Of a stretch of DNA of 64,000 nt, positions 1-14,351 are shown in pieces (the stretch's first letter is position 1; the number at the start of each line of letters is the position of its first letter). The notes beneath the pieces are model-generated. The model saw nothing but the letters and a program-made list of their open reading frames with translations. It ran no database searches and was not told the origin of the DNA. A program made the position numbers and the translations under genes. This stretch comes from Larus michahellis. Lineage: Eukaryota; Chordata; Aves; Charadriiformes; Laridae. The stretch lies in NCBI RefSeq assembly GCF_964199755.1, contig NC_133896.1, positions 66,815,142-66,879,141 of the forward strand, read 5' to 3'.

Positions 1-3000
1 ATCTCCAAGCCAGCCTTCCTTACAGTTGTGGTGAAATTCCCTCTTGCTCCACTCCTGATTTACCAGAGTACACAAATGGAAATACGTGTTCTTACTGGCA
101 GGAGTCCTTTGTGCTCATTGCTCCGTTTTTACATGTGTGAGGGTGAAAAGTGGATGGACATATTTTAGACAGTTCTTTGAAATCAAGCCTTCAAACATCT
201 TTCTTCCCAGCTGTCTGAGCTGCGTAAAAGTATGCTACAACCTAAGCAGCACATGGTTAAAAAGCAAAATCTGACTTCATTTACTTCTGGAGATCTGCTG
301 GAGACTCTTCGTGTCTCTTTACCTGAACTCTCTGTTTCCATTGAACATGTGCTTGTTCTTTGTCCTATGAAGTCATACTGGGAGGCACTGGCACAAAAGA
401 GCCATGAACATTATCCACTGCACAGTCACAGCATCATGTCCCTCTTTGGCTCCCCACTGCTGTAGCCCAGGAACATCTTTCCTCCCAGTACAGCTCTCAC
501 TTTGCCCTTGGGTCACTCTAGGTCCTCTAACAGTTAGATCCTCCTGAGAATTCCACAAGACTTTGTTTGGATTGTGAATGCAATAGCCCTTAAGACTGAG
601 ACCCATGAAGCTGATGAGAACTGAACCACTCTTCAAGCTGATTCTCCTTTTAGATATCACCAAAGCATCTTGATAAAAAACAGGTGGGGAATGATAACAG
701 GTGGTGAATGATGACTTTCCACCAGTACCCATCGCTCTTTAAGCATTACAGAAAAACAACTGAGCTACCCACCTTTTGTCTGAATTTGTAAAAGATTGAC
801 CTTGCCTGACAGAAAGAATGCAAATCCAGTTCATGAAATGGGAAATTAGCCTTTCTGGTTTAAGATTGCTGGCAGGATATTGGATATATAATCTGGAGGT
901 TAGTGCTTCCGCTCAGCTCAGAGTTACTCAGTGGCTCTGGCCCGGGTGTGGAACATGATAATGATTCTAGTCTGTATCAAATCAGATCTATAACCTACCA
1001 CACAAAACATTATAACAACTCTGACTAATTGGCCCCCAGCTGTCAGTGTCAAGTGCAAGCTCCTCCAGTTAGTGGACCATGGACGCTGAATTCTTCTCTG
1101 ATTCTTAATGGAGAACACGCCAGGTCAGGCTTACAGCACCTGGACATGCCAGTGCAAAGCAAGCCTCTACGCCCATGGTCTGTGCCTTGTGTGCTCTGAG
1201 GACAAATAACTCCATATGCAAAGCTCTTCAGACTGACTTCTTTCATTCGTGCTAAAGTCCTCCACAGCACTTTTTTTGAAAACACACAGGAGAAGTTTGA
1301 GCAGCATTTCTGCTTTGTTAGCACATCTTGTTTGTGCTTCTTTTCTCATTTCTTTTCCTTATTGAGGTCACAAGCATGAAGAGAGGATTTTTTCTGCTTC
1401 TTAACAGGTCATCTACTTATTCTTTCCTCCCTGTAGACTTGATAATCCTGTTCAAGATATTACAATTGGAGGTTGTGGGGATGCTGCAAATAGGCAGGGA
1501 TGGGTCAGCAAAGTTCACATAAATATTCCCCAGGTTCATAGTTGTCAGAGTTTTGATTTTAGTCTGACACAGAGATGTGGGTGAGGAGAAATGTCTAGAC
1601 CCAGATTTGAACTCTTTCTAAACTTGGGAGTGAGTAGATTCCTTGCTTTTCATGGGTATTTTGTACAGTCAGGACTAGCAGATTTAATTGCTTTGCAGCA
1701 GCCTAGATACAGAACCACAAAGGTACTTAGTGCGTGTAGATTTGGGGGAAACAGGGAAACACAATTATAAGCAAAAACTGTTTCAGAGAACACCCTTAAC
1801 ATCATAGTTACCAACAACCTTGGGAATCTCTTGCAGGGAGGTATAGGTGGCAATTCTTCTGGTACTATGACCTGGGAGGAATGTCCCTTTCTGGAAGCAT
1901 CCAAAGAAACAGGAGGTGAGTTTCAGTTGCAGCATCTCAGTCCTGTGAAGGAGATCCACTAGGACGTTTTGGCACTATCGCCCACACAGGCATTTCTCTG
2001 CTCCTTCTCTCCAACAGCTGCTGCGGCCACTTCCAGGCAAGTTTGGAGAACATGAGGGTGGGGAAGTAAAGTGAGGAATAGATGGGCTCTTCAAACGGAA
2101 AAAAAAAAAAATCTCTGGCAGAAACTGGAGTCTCCCTGTGATATTGGTTGCTTGCTTTGCCCCTGTCAGCACTTTTCTTTGGGAAGGAGGAAGATGGCAG
2201 GAGAGAGGCCAAAGAAAACCCATCTGAAGTATCCTTTTTTGAAACTGCAAAGATACCCATCAGCCACATGTTTTCCGAGAGCCTGAAGCTGTATACAGTC
2301 TTGACTGGCCACATGTTCTTCCAGTCCTTCCTTTTCCCCTGTTACGCCTGTTGCTTACATGGGTCCTGCCCTAGAGGAATTCGGACTTGGAATCAAGTAT
2401 TTTTCTCCCACATGTGACATGATCCTCATGTTGTCATGCATTGCAAAGAATTCCCTGCCCATAACATGGCAACTTTTTAAAACCAGTGGAATGCAACATA
2501 AACACCTGATATATCCTGTGTTTTCTGTGTGATAATGCCACAGAGATGCATGAGAAGAGGCTATGACAGCTTTGGAAATAGTCCTGTACCTAGCACTGGA
2601 AAATGGGCACAGACGGTTGATGAAGTAATAGCAGATGGACTGTGGTGGAGCTCACACTATTCATTCTAATCCTCTACTGATATCATCTGACCTGATCTGC
2701 ATCAGTCAAGATGCAGCCACTTGCAAAATTGGGCCATTCTAGATCTTGGGTACGCTAAGGTGTGTTCTGTTGAACTTGACAAGGTGGTTGCTGTGGACCC
2801 TCTGTCCACACACTTACAAGGCAGAGAGAGATAAGGCAAAGGGATGGAAAAAAGAGCCAATGAGAAAGAAAGGGAGACAGACTCACCCCAACAAAGATAA
2901 CAGTGCTACTGTAAGGAAAATGGATGGCAAACATGCTCTACAGAGAAGGAGAATGACAGGAGAGGAGTAGGAAAAGCAGGAAGTTAAAAAATAGTGTAAA

Positions 3001-4892
3001 TGAAAGAAGAAACTGGAGGGAACAAGAACATATGAACAGGAGATAAATGAGCAGGTCCCTTGGCTGGAATATTCCTGTTCATGCCAGTATTCTTTGGCAG
3101 TGACAGCAATGAGGCTGTGGCCTTTTATTACACATATTCTTGCAGTGTCCTGTCAATACAAAGGCCTTTTGTCTTTTCTGTGCTCTGCAACACTAACTCA
3201 TTCCTATGCAGGTTCATCTTCTGACCACCCCCATGGGGCAAGCTCTGTGCTTAAATACAATAAGCTCTCCCTTTGGAAAAACATGTCTGTGCTCCAGAGT
3301 TCCTTCTTCTGCATGTGGCCCTGGCAGGCTTTCATATGCTCCAGGAAGAACTGAAGAGTCTGAGATGCTGAAGAGAAGCACACTGTAGAGCTGCTTAGGC
3401 CACTCTATATGGGCTCTGCAAAAAGCTAGATAGCTGAGGGAGAGGGTGTAAAAAAGTTGTGAGATTTTTGGGACTCTCACCTGGCTTGTTCAAAAACTGC
3501 AGAAGAGCTGGAGACCTCTCCATCTTCTGTGAGGAAACATCAACCTGAAGAAAAATATCAAGACATAAACAGAAGCTGAGTTCAGTGAGATTTTTCTTTT
3601 GAGACTGAATAACCTGACTCTGGCCACACCATTTGGAAGTGTGTTCTAGTAACTTTTAACCATCTCTGGTTGGCACCTTCATTCTTTCCATACACAGACT
3701 GTACCATCATCCCACCAGGAACTGTATTTGCTAGTGACTAGAGACATGTGTCACCTTTGTCGTGTCCCACACTGGTATGTTGCTGCTTTCCTGTAAACAG
3801 GTTAGGATTCTGTTATTATTGCCTGTGTATCTGGGTTGACTGCAATCTCTCTCATTCCATCTTTTGGGGAAAGTGGGAAGATGAGGACAGACTACCCTAT
3901 GTACACATTGCTGGTGTTCTTTTGCACGTGTCTTCTGGGGTGACTGGCAAAATATAACAGATGCCTGTAAATTCCCAGAATACACTAATGTGAGAGTGAT
4001 AGGTCAAGATGCACAAAAATGGATGGTGCAGAATTGCATTATGAAAAGTATTGCTGGGCTGTTACCCCACAATTGGTTCTTATAAGCATGTTACATAGTG
4101 TCTTAAAATACAGCATATTGGGATAGATCCTCCATTACTTTGGTGCAGTCCACTGGCATAATGCCATTTAGCACCAGCCGTAGTTCTGCTCAACACCACA
4201 GTAGGATTGGTTTTGTCAAGTCAAACTCCTATTTTTCTTAATGATCTTGCCCCAAAAGGTCCATGTCTGAGTACAAATTATAAGGATGGGAATCATCTTC
4301 ATAGGGAAGAAAAGTTCGAGTGACCCTAGGGGAATATAAGCTTGTATGACCAAATGTTGAAGCTGCTAAGTCATCCTGTTTTCCAAATGGGAATGAAGAA
4401 ATATGGAAAAGGAAATAAGGCCTCAGGGAAGAGAAGTGACATGAAATGGATCAGAGTGTGAGTGAAGCACCAGTGACAAAATAGGTTAGAACTTGGAGAT
4501 GTAAAGCTTTGTGCCTGCTGTACAAGGCTGGGGGGTGGTCACTGGATTGGGGAAAAGAGGAAGGAATGCTAACCGTGCTGTTTCTCTCTTGGTCTTCAGC
4601 CATAGGCTAACCTAAAACCCTAGATCTGAACACACTGGCAAAGTTAAAAGCTGTATCATATCTGATTTCCTAAAGCTGGTGTTTGGACGGTATTGAGGAT
4701 GGTGATTTGAGGCTGTTACCCTTTATGACGAGGAGGACCATCCTTTCTTCTCTGTGGTTTGACACAAGCAGTGGCCTTCTGCTGGGCTGAAGTGATCACA
4801 AGAGATGAAATAGCCGAGATACATAAGAACAGAAACAGAATTTATCTGGGTTGCCCAAAGATCTTCCTGTGAAGCAGCTCACTTGCTGCCTT

Positions 4893-6355
4893 CATAGAAT
4901 CATGGAATCACAAAATAGTTTGGGCTGGAAAGGACCTTTAAAGGTCATCTAGTCCAACCCCCCTGCAGTAAGCAGGGACATCTTCAACTAGATCAGTTTG
5001 CTCAGAGCCATGTCCAATGTTTCCAGGGATGAGACATCTACCACTTCTCTGGGCAACCTGGTACAGTGTTTCAGGACCCTCAGCATAAATTATTGTTTTT
5101 TTCTTATATCTAGTTTAAATCTACCCTGTTTTAGTTTGAAACCCCTTGTCCTATCACAACAGGCCCTGCTAAAAAGTTTGTCCCCATCTTTTTTATAAGC
5201 CCCCTTTAAGTACTTGAAGGCTGCTGTACAGTTTCCCTGTAGTCTTCTATTCTCCAAGCTCAACAACCCCAACTCTCTCAGACTGTCCCTATAGGAGAGG
5301 TGCTCCAGCACTCTGATAATTTTTGTGGCCCTCCTCTACCCGCTCCAACAGGTCCATGTCTTTCCTGTGCTGAGGGCTACAGAACTAGATGCAGTACTCC
5401 ATGTGGGTCCTCACGAGAGTGGAGTAAAGGGGCAGAATCACCTCCCTCAGCCTGCTGGCCATGCTCCTTTTGATGCAGCCCAGGATATGGTTGGCCTTCT
5501 GGGCTGCGTGCGCACTTTGTCAGCTCATGTCCGGCTTTTCATCCACCAGTACACCCAAGGCCTTCTCAGCAGGGTTGCTCTCAATCTCTTCATCCCCCAT
5601 CCTGTATTGATACTGGGGGATGCCCCGATCTGGGTGCAGGACCATGCACTTGGCCTTGTTGAACCTCATGAGGTTCATACGGGCCCACTTTTTGAGCTTG
5701 TCCAGGTTCCTCTGCGTGGCATCCTTTCCCTCAGGCCAGCCACACCACTCAGCTTGATGTTGTCTGCAAACTTCCTGAGGGTGCAATCAATGCCACTGTC
5801 TGTCACTGATGAAGATATTAAACAGTACTGGTCCCAGTGTGACCCCTGAGGGACACCACTTGTCACCCATCTTCATCTGGACATTGAGCCATTGACCACT
5901 ACCCTCTGGATGCAACCATCTAACCAGTTCCTGTTCCACCGAACAGTCCACCCATCCATTTCATACCTCTCCAGTTTAGAGAGAAGGATGTTGTGGGGGA
6001 CCATGTCAAAGGCCTTACGGAACTCCAGATAGATGACATCCATAGCTCTTCCCTTGTCCACTGTTGTAGTCACTCCATCATAGAAGGCCGCTAGGTTGGT
6101 CAGGCAGGACTTGCCCTTGGAGAAACCATGCTGGCTCTCTCGAATCACCTCCCTGTCCTCCGTCCTTAGCATAGCTTCTAGGAGGATCTGTTCCGTGGTC
6201 TTCCCAGGCACAGAGGTGAGGCTGGCAGGTTGGTAGTTCACAGAGTTCTCCTTTCTACCCTTTTTCAAAATGGGTGGAATGTTTCCCTTTTTCCAGTCAC
6301 CAGGGACTTCACCTGACTGCCGTGACTTTTCAAATACCATGGAGAGTGGCTTGGC
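4893..6355 (-). mobile_element. CR1 LINE, 5'-truncated, reverse-transcriptase part and 3' end
   Basis: The left edge is the reversed CR1 3' tail (TAGAATCATGGAATCA), followed by the typical 3' region. Reading the minus strand leftwards gives decayed pieces of CR1 ORF2: a block with [18 protein letters not shown] and [14 protein letters not shown] (about 6340-5873), motif A-like [12 protein letters not shown], then SGVPQGS and TLRKFADN (5866-5675), a thumb-like block (5786-5520) and the C-terminal RELGLLSLENRRL block (5311-5090). The frame changes several times. The active-site motif reads FADN instead of F/YADD, so the copy is dead. The 5' cut at about 6355 comes from loss of CR1 similarity and could be off by tens of bases. 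No target-site duplication is evident, as is usual for CR1. Confidence 0.93.
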
Positions 6356-9300
6356 ATTCAGTATTCAGTTACCCTGATCCCTTAGGAAGGAACTCAGAGG
6401 TGCAGTCCAACCCAGGGTCTGTCACAACAGGTGGAAAAAGAAGACCACAGAAGCCCTTCCTTGGGTCTATAAACGCCAAGATTTGCGTCCCTAATCCAGC
6501 TTACAGGTAGCTGGAATAGGAGAGCAATGGACTGAGGAGATATGCAAGGTTTCCTTGCCTTGTAGAGGCTCTGCTGCCTCCCAGCCCTAAATTCATCTCA
6601 TTTTAGCAGTGAAATTCTATCTTCTGCATGATTGCACCAGCAGGCTTTTGTCAGCGAATTCGGTGCTGTTCAAACCTGCCTCAGGGATGAGGAGCCAAGA
6701 GATCTGAGTTGAAGTGGCAGAAAGACTGCTGCTGAGAAGCCAAGTTTCTCTTTCCCGGGGTGCTGAGTGGGCAGTTACACTAATGCAGGATGCCATCTGT
6801 TTTTTCCTTCTCTAAAAGGTCGTGTTTACCAAACATTGCAGAGGCAAGAGAAGTCTGGGGTTAAAGTAAAAGTAATTAAACCCTGCAGAGCAAGACCCCC
6901 CTGTGCCTTCACTGTCCACTTGGTGCTTTTCGCACCTCAGTGATAAGCACAGGTGCCCCGTTTGACACAGCCATAAGTAACCCCCTCTGCAGTGACAGGC
7001 TGCAGGACCTCCTCCTAGTCTAACCTGCAGGGACAACACAGCAACTGGCCTGGGGCATCAAGCACAGAGGTGTGGTGGGCAGCTGAGAAAGGGGCTCTAC
7101 TTCCTGAGCTGAGTCCTGTGCTCCTGCAGCTGGTGAAATAGGATGCGGGGCTGGGAAGAGAGGAGGAAAGAGGGATGTGCCCCAGAGATGGCCCGAGTCT
7201 TATTCTGAGGTGTCACCCAGACACACATAGGAACTATAAGGAAAACACTGTGTGACAACCACACCACCCAGCACAGACAACCTTGCACCTTAAACACCAC
7301 TTCTCATACAGCGAGAACCGGTTTAGCTGTTCCAAGTCACTCTCTGGAGGAACCTGTCTGTCTCCATGAAAAAGCGGAGATCCTAGTCCTCCGGTGGCTG
7401 AAGTTACTCATGGAGAGCCGGTCCCTCAGACAGGCAGCCAGCCCAGACTGACACCTGGACGATCATCTTTGCACCACAAGGGCGTGGGGTGCATCAGAAA
7501 AGTTTAGCCCCTGTAGCGCTGTTCTGTAGCAAAAGGTACAACGACACAACAATGTGGGAATTACACAGCACATGGGGATCATATTTAAATACCAAATCTG
7601 AAATAGAGGCCCTGACGTTGGCTTGTTGGACCCTGTGGGACTTGAGACATTTACTAGTATTATTACATTTTCTGTCTGCTTAATACACATCTCACCGAAA
7701 ACACTTTAAGCAATGTTGAAAAGATGTTGCCTCGTTCAGTCTGTGCTAAAGGATGTTAAATTTAATTGATTTCCAATGTATTTACCGTACTGTACTGTCA
7801 AATCTATTTTACAGGTGTGCGTGCCAGCCTTTCTATGAAACAAGTAATATATTCTGGGATGGGTAATGAGCTTGGCTAATTATCATTAATTCCTCTTGGG
7901 TAAAACTAGTGTGAGAAGATGGCTTGGTGCCACTGCTTTGCAAGGTGTTACGTGAATGTAGACAAAATCAGAATCTTGTTCCTATATTTGTCTGTGTTGG
8001 GGGAGACTGTCTGAGAAAGCTGCAGCTCGCCTGGCAGGGGATGATTTGCCAAGATCGAGTTCCAAGTTCCCTGCCTCCCTGGCAGGAGAGACTTTTGCCA
8101 TCCATCATTTTCAGCATGCTCCCAGAGAGCATTGCCTCCAAGTTGCCCTAAAACCTGAACTTAAAAGCAAATCAGAAGCGATTCTTTTGCACTCAGACCC
8201 CCAGCATGTCAGAAATTTCTGAACCTTGAAAAGATCCCATTATATATTACCAAGCCTGTCTCAGCCACTTTTTTTTCATTGAATTCTGATCAACCCATCC
8301 ACCATATGTTATGGGTGTCCTCAGGGAACACTGAAATGAAATAAACTGAAAAGGCACTTTGGACCCTGCTAACTCAGCAATTGATTTTATTTTTTTATTT
8401 TTTTTATGAGCAGAGAGAGGAGAGAGGACAGCGGAAATGCTGAAATATCTTAAGACAGAGGGAGCACAGGTTCTTGCAGACTTGGGGTCTGGACTCTGTT
8501 CTCTTGGCATTAGCTAGTGACCTCTTTGTCTAATTCTCCATATGTCACTTTCTAAGGGTTTTTTATTCTGACATCTCTGAAGCTTTGAAGTCTCATATGG
8601 CTCTCAGGCCACGGTAATACTAATTGCTTACAGCACTTTGGAGCAGCTTATATACAACAACCAATTGATCCTCATAAAGAGCTCTGTGAAATGGATTCAT
8701 AAATTTTTGTGGTCCTTCACAACCAGTCCACGTTGTCTTTGCCTCAGTTACAGGTCACAATCCTGCATACTGACCTTGAATACCATGAAGAAGGAAACAG
8801 CCATGTCATCTCTCCTGGAGTGACACAGGGACACAAAGGGGAGGTGAATCAGCCTCCGTAGTATTTTTGTCACACCTCACACACCATAGCTTCCTCCTAT
8901 CCAACCAGCTAGATTTTTTTGCGTAAGCGTTATACCTGCCAACAGGGCATTTGAGCATCCTATTCTTGAGTGAGTGGTTTCTTACACTGCTGTCCAAGTC
9001 CAGAAGGGCCATTGCTATTTTTGTTACTCTGTTATTACTCTTATTTACCTGCAACAATTTTTCTTCTTGTAGGAGAGAAGAAACAAAGAGATGAGTTTTG
9101 TGTCTTGACCGCATGGGAGCTGTGTAGCTACGGAGTGATCAGTGAGAAAGCTCAGTTTTAATTTTTTACAGGACTAACATTACTGTCCTTGAGCTTTCCT
9201 GGCCCTAGAGCCCTGTTTAATCACTCAACTACGCTGTAAACACCTTTCTGAGAGCTATGAAAATTACTCTTAGATCATGAACTGATTCTGGTATTTGACG

Positions 9301-12206
9301 GTGAGGCAATGGAATCTAATGTGTGGAGCATCCAACTTTTGTGCTCCTGCCTACAGGTCTAGCTTGAAATTGTCTTGAAATATCTGGGGGGAAGGGGCTG
9401 CATGTTCTTTCTCAAGTCATCAGGATGGGAATATTTAAGATTTAATAATCTGTCGGTCAAGATCCAACAGATAATCATGGCTCAGCTCCACATCTGACAA
9501 TTAGAAGCACAGATCCTTGCCAAGCTGCAAATGTGTGTTTCCAGCAGCAAGGAGATGGTGAGGAGCATGCAAGAAAGTGCACCATCCTGATACTGTAGGA
9601 ACTGAAAAGCAGTCAAATCTCTCCCAGGACAGAGTATGATACAACAGCTCTGTACAGACATGGGGAGCTGTTACTACTAGGAATGGATGTATGGGCTTCT
9701 CTGGTTTGATAATTTATTATCACTGACTTGGGCTTTAAGTTTGCAAAATGCCAGGAAGGGAGAAAAAAGGAAGTCATAAAAAACCTCTACATAATACCAT
9801 TTTTCCTCTGGCATCTCCCTACATCCTTCCCTCAGTGTACTCCTTATAGACAATCTTTCTGAGAAATCTGCACATAGAAGTTAAATATCAGAAGTCTCAC
9901 CCATGCTAGACAAAAATAATTATGGGTGCCCAGTTGAATTGTCTTAGTGAGAACTTTTTCACCATCCTGCTTTCTTGAAACAAACACCAGGATTCAGCCC
10001 AGAACCCAAATAACCCTGTTTTGAAATGCTAGATTAGCTATAGTATTTCATATAAGTCCTCAGTCAGATTGTCTGTTGTCACCATCTTTGTTAACAAAAC
10101 GGGTTTCTGTCTGCAGCAGGCACATACAGGTCAGCAGTGCAAAAGTAGCGGGAGATATCTGAAACATGGGAGGTGTTTTCTGCAGCAGATGAAATCTCTC
10201 TGTAATAATGACTAAGCTAGTTGCTATGGGTCATAAAAGTCATGTAGGAACATCTAGGAAGAACAGAAGAGCTGAATTTATAGTCTTCCTTTTTTATCTG
10301 ATTGCAAGTGATTTACATTAATATTACAACTTTCAATCAAACAGAATTCAAAGATGTTACAAAACCTTCCCTACCTGATTGCATGACTAGCAGAAAATTG
10401 CTTCATTTATCATGCAAGAGTAGCTGTAAAAACTGTGAAAGATGGTGGTATATGATACTTTAGGGCAGCAAGTAAAGAACAGTGATTACAGTTGAAACTG
10501 CAGGGGTGATGCTGGGATACAGAACTAAATTAACCTAGTTGGATTTTGGCCAGGACATTGGGATTCACACCTTAGACTCTGCATGGGACTTTTAATTATT
10601 ACAAGTGGTTAGAAAAATTTGCTCATCCAAGAAACAGAATGTGCAATGGCTCCATTCCCTTCCTTCATCCCACAGCCAGGGAGGCTGATTGCTCACTGGC
10701 CAAGGGAAAGAAAGTGGATCCCCATGATTTACTTAAGAACATTTTTTTCCCAGAGATCTTCCATGCTGTAGTGTCTATCCTTGCCCTACTAACTTTTCTT
10801 GCTGTTGGGTTTTTTTGTTACTATGATTACAATAGCTACTGAGCCTTCACTTATTAACAAAAACTGTGCTTTACCAATGCAAATCAACTATGTCACTCAG
10901 GACAGAGGGAAAAAAACAGGATTGTTAAGATTTTAGCCTATATTTCAATCTTTAGCAGTGTGTTTTGTCACTCATATGAGGATTTCATCCATTGCTGCTA
11001 CTGGACAACAGAGAATAGGCCTTTTCACAACAGTTCCTCTAAACAGGTTCAAGGTGGGAGTAAACCTGGGGGAAATACAGGATGTTAAGTGGAACCATAG
11101 GGCCGTAATGCTAGCATTCAGGCTGCTAAGCAAACTCTGTCTTTACCCCTTTTTTCCATTGCCTATAAGTCACTGAAGTTTACCAGCTGAAGCTGAAATT
11201 TCCCAAGTTCGATCTCTTGCTCAAAGGTGAAGTAGGTTTGTCCTCCTTTTTGGAGGCTTTTTTTTCCCCACTGAGTAAAAGTAGTTCAGCCGTTTTATTT
11301 TTTTTTTCTCACAAAAAGAACGTGTGGAAACTACTCCCACTTCAGCAAGACTATTTCTTATTGCTTTCTGAACAGCACAACAGCCGAACCAGCAGGGGGT
11401 TAAAAAGTTTATATTTAGCATAAAAACGTCCAGCTGAAAAATGCCTTTGAGTGCTTTACTGGAATCTGATTTTGATTTGACCGAGTTTTGACCCTCAGAA
11501 AATCCCTTGCATAAGCACAATACATTCTGTATGGGCGTATTCACTGGGCTGAGAGCATGCGTGGAGGAGGAAGGCAAGGTTATACGTGTCCGTGTGGTTA
11601 GCTTACATCCTTATTCTAGCACAGTGTCTTTAGGAGCTTCAGTTATGCTCTGTGAGTGGGAGAACTCAGCTTGGTGGTGCTTCTCACACAACCGTGACTG
11701 AATGTGTGCACTTAGTGCTTGCAGTCTTAGGGCCCTCCTGTGTCTTGAGGAATGTCCTCAATGCCTAATGAGTTGCTGAGCATTTTGGGTTGGTCCAATG
11801 CCCTCTGTCTCATTGTCCAGGGTAAGAATCAAGTCCAGCGAGAATACTTAGGGTCAGACAGAGCCCAGTGTTCAATGGGTAGGTCCGTGGTGATGAGACA
11901 GGTCCAAAGTCAAGCTGGGGAGTCAATCTGCAGGTCAGAGTCCAGATCAAGTGGGTGCATGGCCATGGAAAGGGGAAGGAGTGCTGGAGACCAGCACTCT
12001 TACAGCCTTGCTGGGGGAGGGACTGATGGCTCTGGGCTGGGCTGAAAAGGGGGAACTGTGCAGGGGATATTTGTGGGGGCCCCAGATGAGGCGGGTCAGA
12101 CCATTAAGGTCTATTAGTGCTCTAAGGGCCCTGACAAAGGCTTTCCAGAGAGCCTGGGGAATCTTCATATACGGAGGTATTCAAGAATTGACTGGAGAAA
12201 GCCCAG

Positions 12207-12705
12207 ATCATAGAATCATAGAATCATAGAATCATAGAATTGTTGAGGTTGGAAGGGACCTTTAAGATCATCGAGTCCAACCTTTAGCCTACCCTGACAA
12301 GAGCCACTTCTAAACCATGTCCCTAAGTGCCCCATCTACCCTTGTTTTAAACATCTCCAGGGATGGTGAATCCACCACCTCCCTGGGCAGCCTATTCCAA
12401 TGTTTAATAACCCTTTCAGTGAAAAAATGTCTCCTAATATCTAATCTAAACCTCCCCTGACGTAACTTGAACCCGTTTCCCCTTGTCCTATCACTTGTCA
12501 CCAGGGAGAAGAGGTCAGCCCCCATCTCTCTACAACCTCCTTTCAGGTAGTTGTAGAGGGTGATAAGGTCTCCCCTCAGCCTCCTCTTCTCCAGGCTAAA
12601 CAACCCCAGCTCCCTCAGTCGTTCTTCATAAGGTTTGTCCTCCAGACCCCTCACCAGCTTTGTAGCCCTTCTCTGGACACGCTCCAACACCTCAAGATCA
12701 ACCTT
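12207..12705 (-). mobile_element. CR1 LINE 3' fragment with open C-terminal ORF2 frame
   Basis: The left edge has four ATAGAATC-type tail units in a row, the reversed CR1 terminus. The next bases (GGTTGGAAGGGACCTTTAAG) are the standard CR1 3' region. From 12690 down to 12310 the minus strand is open for 126 codons and encodes the conserved end of CR1 ORF2 ([49 protein letters not shown]). The intact frame and well-kept tail suggest a younger insertion than the copy at 4893-6355. It is 5'-truncated at about 12705, right next to a CR1 end in the opposite direction. Confidence 0.94.
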
Positions 12706-12714
12706 ATCTGTGTT

Positions 12715-12797
12715 TGGAAACGGCCCTGCTTTGAGCAGGGAGTTGGAATACAGACCTCCAGCCTTCCCTCCCAGCCTGGGTTATTCTGTGATTCCAC
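12715..12797 (+). mobile_element. CR1 LINE 3'-end scrap, plus strand
   Basis: This short piece matches the last part of a CR1 in the forward direction: GAGCAGGGAGTTGGAATA, then a GACCTCCAG block, a CCTTCCCTCCCA block (compare the usual GTCCCTTCCAACC) and a TTATTCTGTGATTCC terminus. The match is diverged but in the right order. It abuts the minus-strand CR1 at 12207-12705. It could be an older element interrupted by the other copy, or part of one rearranged event. Confidence 0.65.
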
Positions 12798-14351
12798 AAA
12801 GCCTCCTGGCTTTTCTCCTGTGTTAGCAGTGCATGCAGGGTATCCTGTCGCTGTGAATGTTACTCACTCAGACTCTAAACTGTGTGCGACAGAAAACCAA
12901 ATAGGTAGCATACACTAGAGGTGATGTACAGCCTTACAGAGCCACACGCCCGAATGCTGCAAACTCTTACGCACACGCGTCACGTTCTACCACGGGCAGT
13001 CAGTGGAGGCTGAACTCAGAAAAATAGAGTTAGGCCTATGTGCAAGTGTTTAGAGGACCATCACGTCAGGGAATATTTGCTGGCATTTAGAGTCCATTCA
13101 TGCTCGAAGGGAAGTCAACTAGCTCTCTAGTCTACTGCCTCAGGCCCTGATCTGCCCTAAAGAAAGTCTGCGCAGCACACTGTGCACCGTGGCCTTGACT
13201 CAGCAGAGCAATTTTGGGATATGTGGCTTGCTGAATCAAAGATTATGCATCTAGCTGAAATTGCTTTGTAGGGCACAGTCCGGTTCCCACTGAAATACTT
13301 GTGAGGCTTTTGGCACGCACTTCAATGAAAACATGATCAAGTCCGTGTTCACCTGGTCATCCCTTGAGCCGAGGATAAAAATTACTGCTCTGCTGGTTAA
13401 AATGAGAATGGATAGAACAGAGGCTGCCAATAAAAAATGTTGCAGTGAGGGCTGTAAGAGAAAAGTCTTTTATTAATGTTTCCTGCAACGTGGATGGACA
13501 TAGAACATAAGGAGTTAAAAATAAGTACACGCTTTACATGTACGTATTTAGGTGTAGAAAAAAAGAATGTTCCATTACATAGTATCAGGAATAGAACAAG
13601 GAAAGATTTTATAAGTTGTACAACCTAAAAGGACAGTTTTATGCCTCATTTTAATGGTGGTATTTCCTGGTTGATGAGTATGCAGATATGTCATTTTAAT
13701 ATGCTTTGACAAAGACTGGTTTCTTCTGTGAATTTATTTTTTAAGTCTAACTGGTGACTACATGCATGTGTGTAAAAGAAGAAACTTTTTACCTTTAAAT
13801 CCTTAATTTTTCTTAGTTTTGAAGTTGTGATACTTTATTTTTAGAAACTGTGGGTTCTAAGTTTGATTCTTAAATCTACTGAACAGAAGAGCTGCCATTG
13901 GAGAGAATGAACTTCCTTTTAAAGTACTAGTAAGTATGCACAAGTGGTCCGAGGCTTAGGAGGCAAAGTCTATTTACAGGTAGAAGATTTGGGCTCTTAA
14001 GTGCTTACAGCACTTTTGAAAATGAGACTTAAATGCCTCTGAGTAATTTGGGCGCTACAAAAAATCATATCTAATTTCCCTGATTTTGCTCAGACATCAA
14101 CACCAATCATAAAATGATTTGTTATCTAGATGACAGCAGAACCGGTCATATGTGGAGCAAATCCAAGAGAGAGAAATATGATTCAGAAGTGAATTAAATA
14201 ATTTAATGGTGTTTAAATATGGGAGGCAGTACACATCCTTGATTTCAATGGAATTAAACGCATTGGTTCTGTGGTAACTATTTCCAAACTAGATGTTGCT
14301 CTCAGCTAAATACTCCTCCCCTGGAAATCGGTGGAGCTGTATCTGATGGAC

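Noticed and set aside
5325..5849. 174-codon plus-strand frame
   Set aside because: It is the opposite strand of the minus-oriented CR1 ORF2 at 4893-6355.
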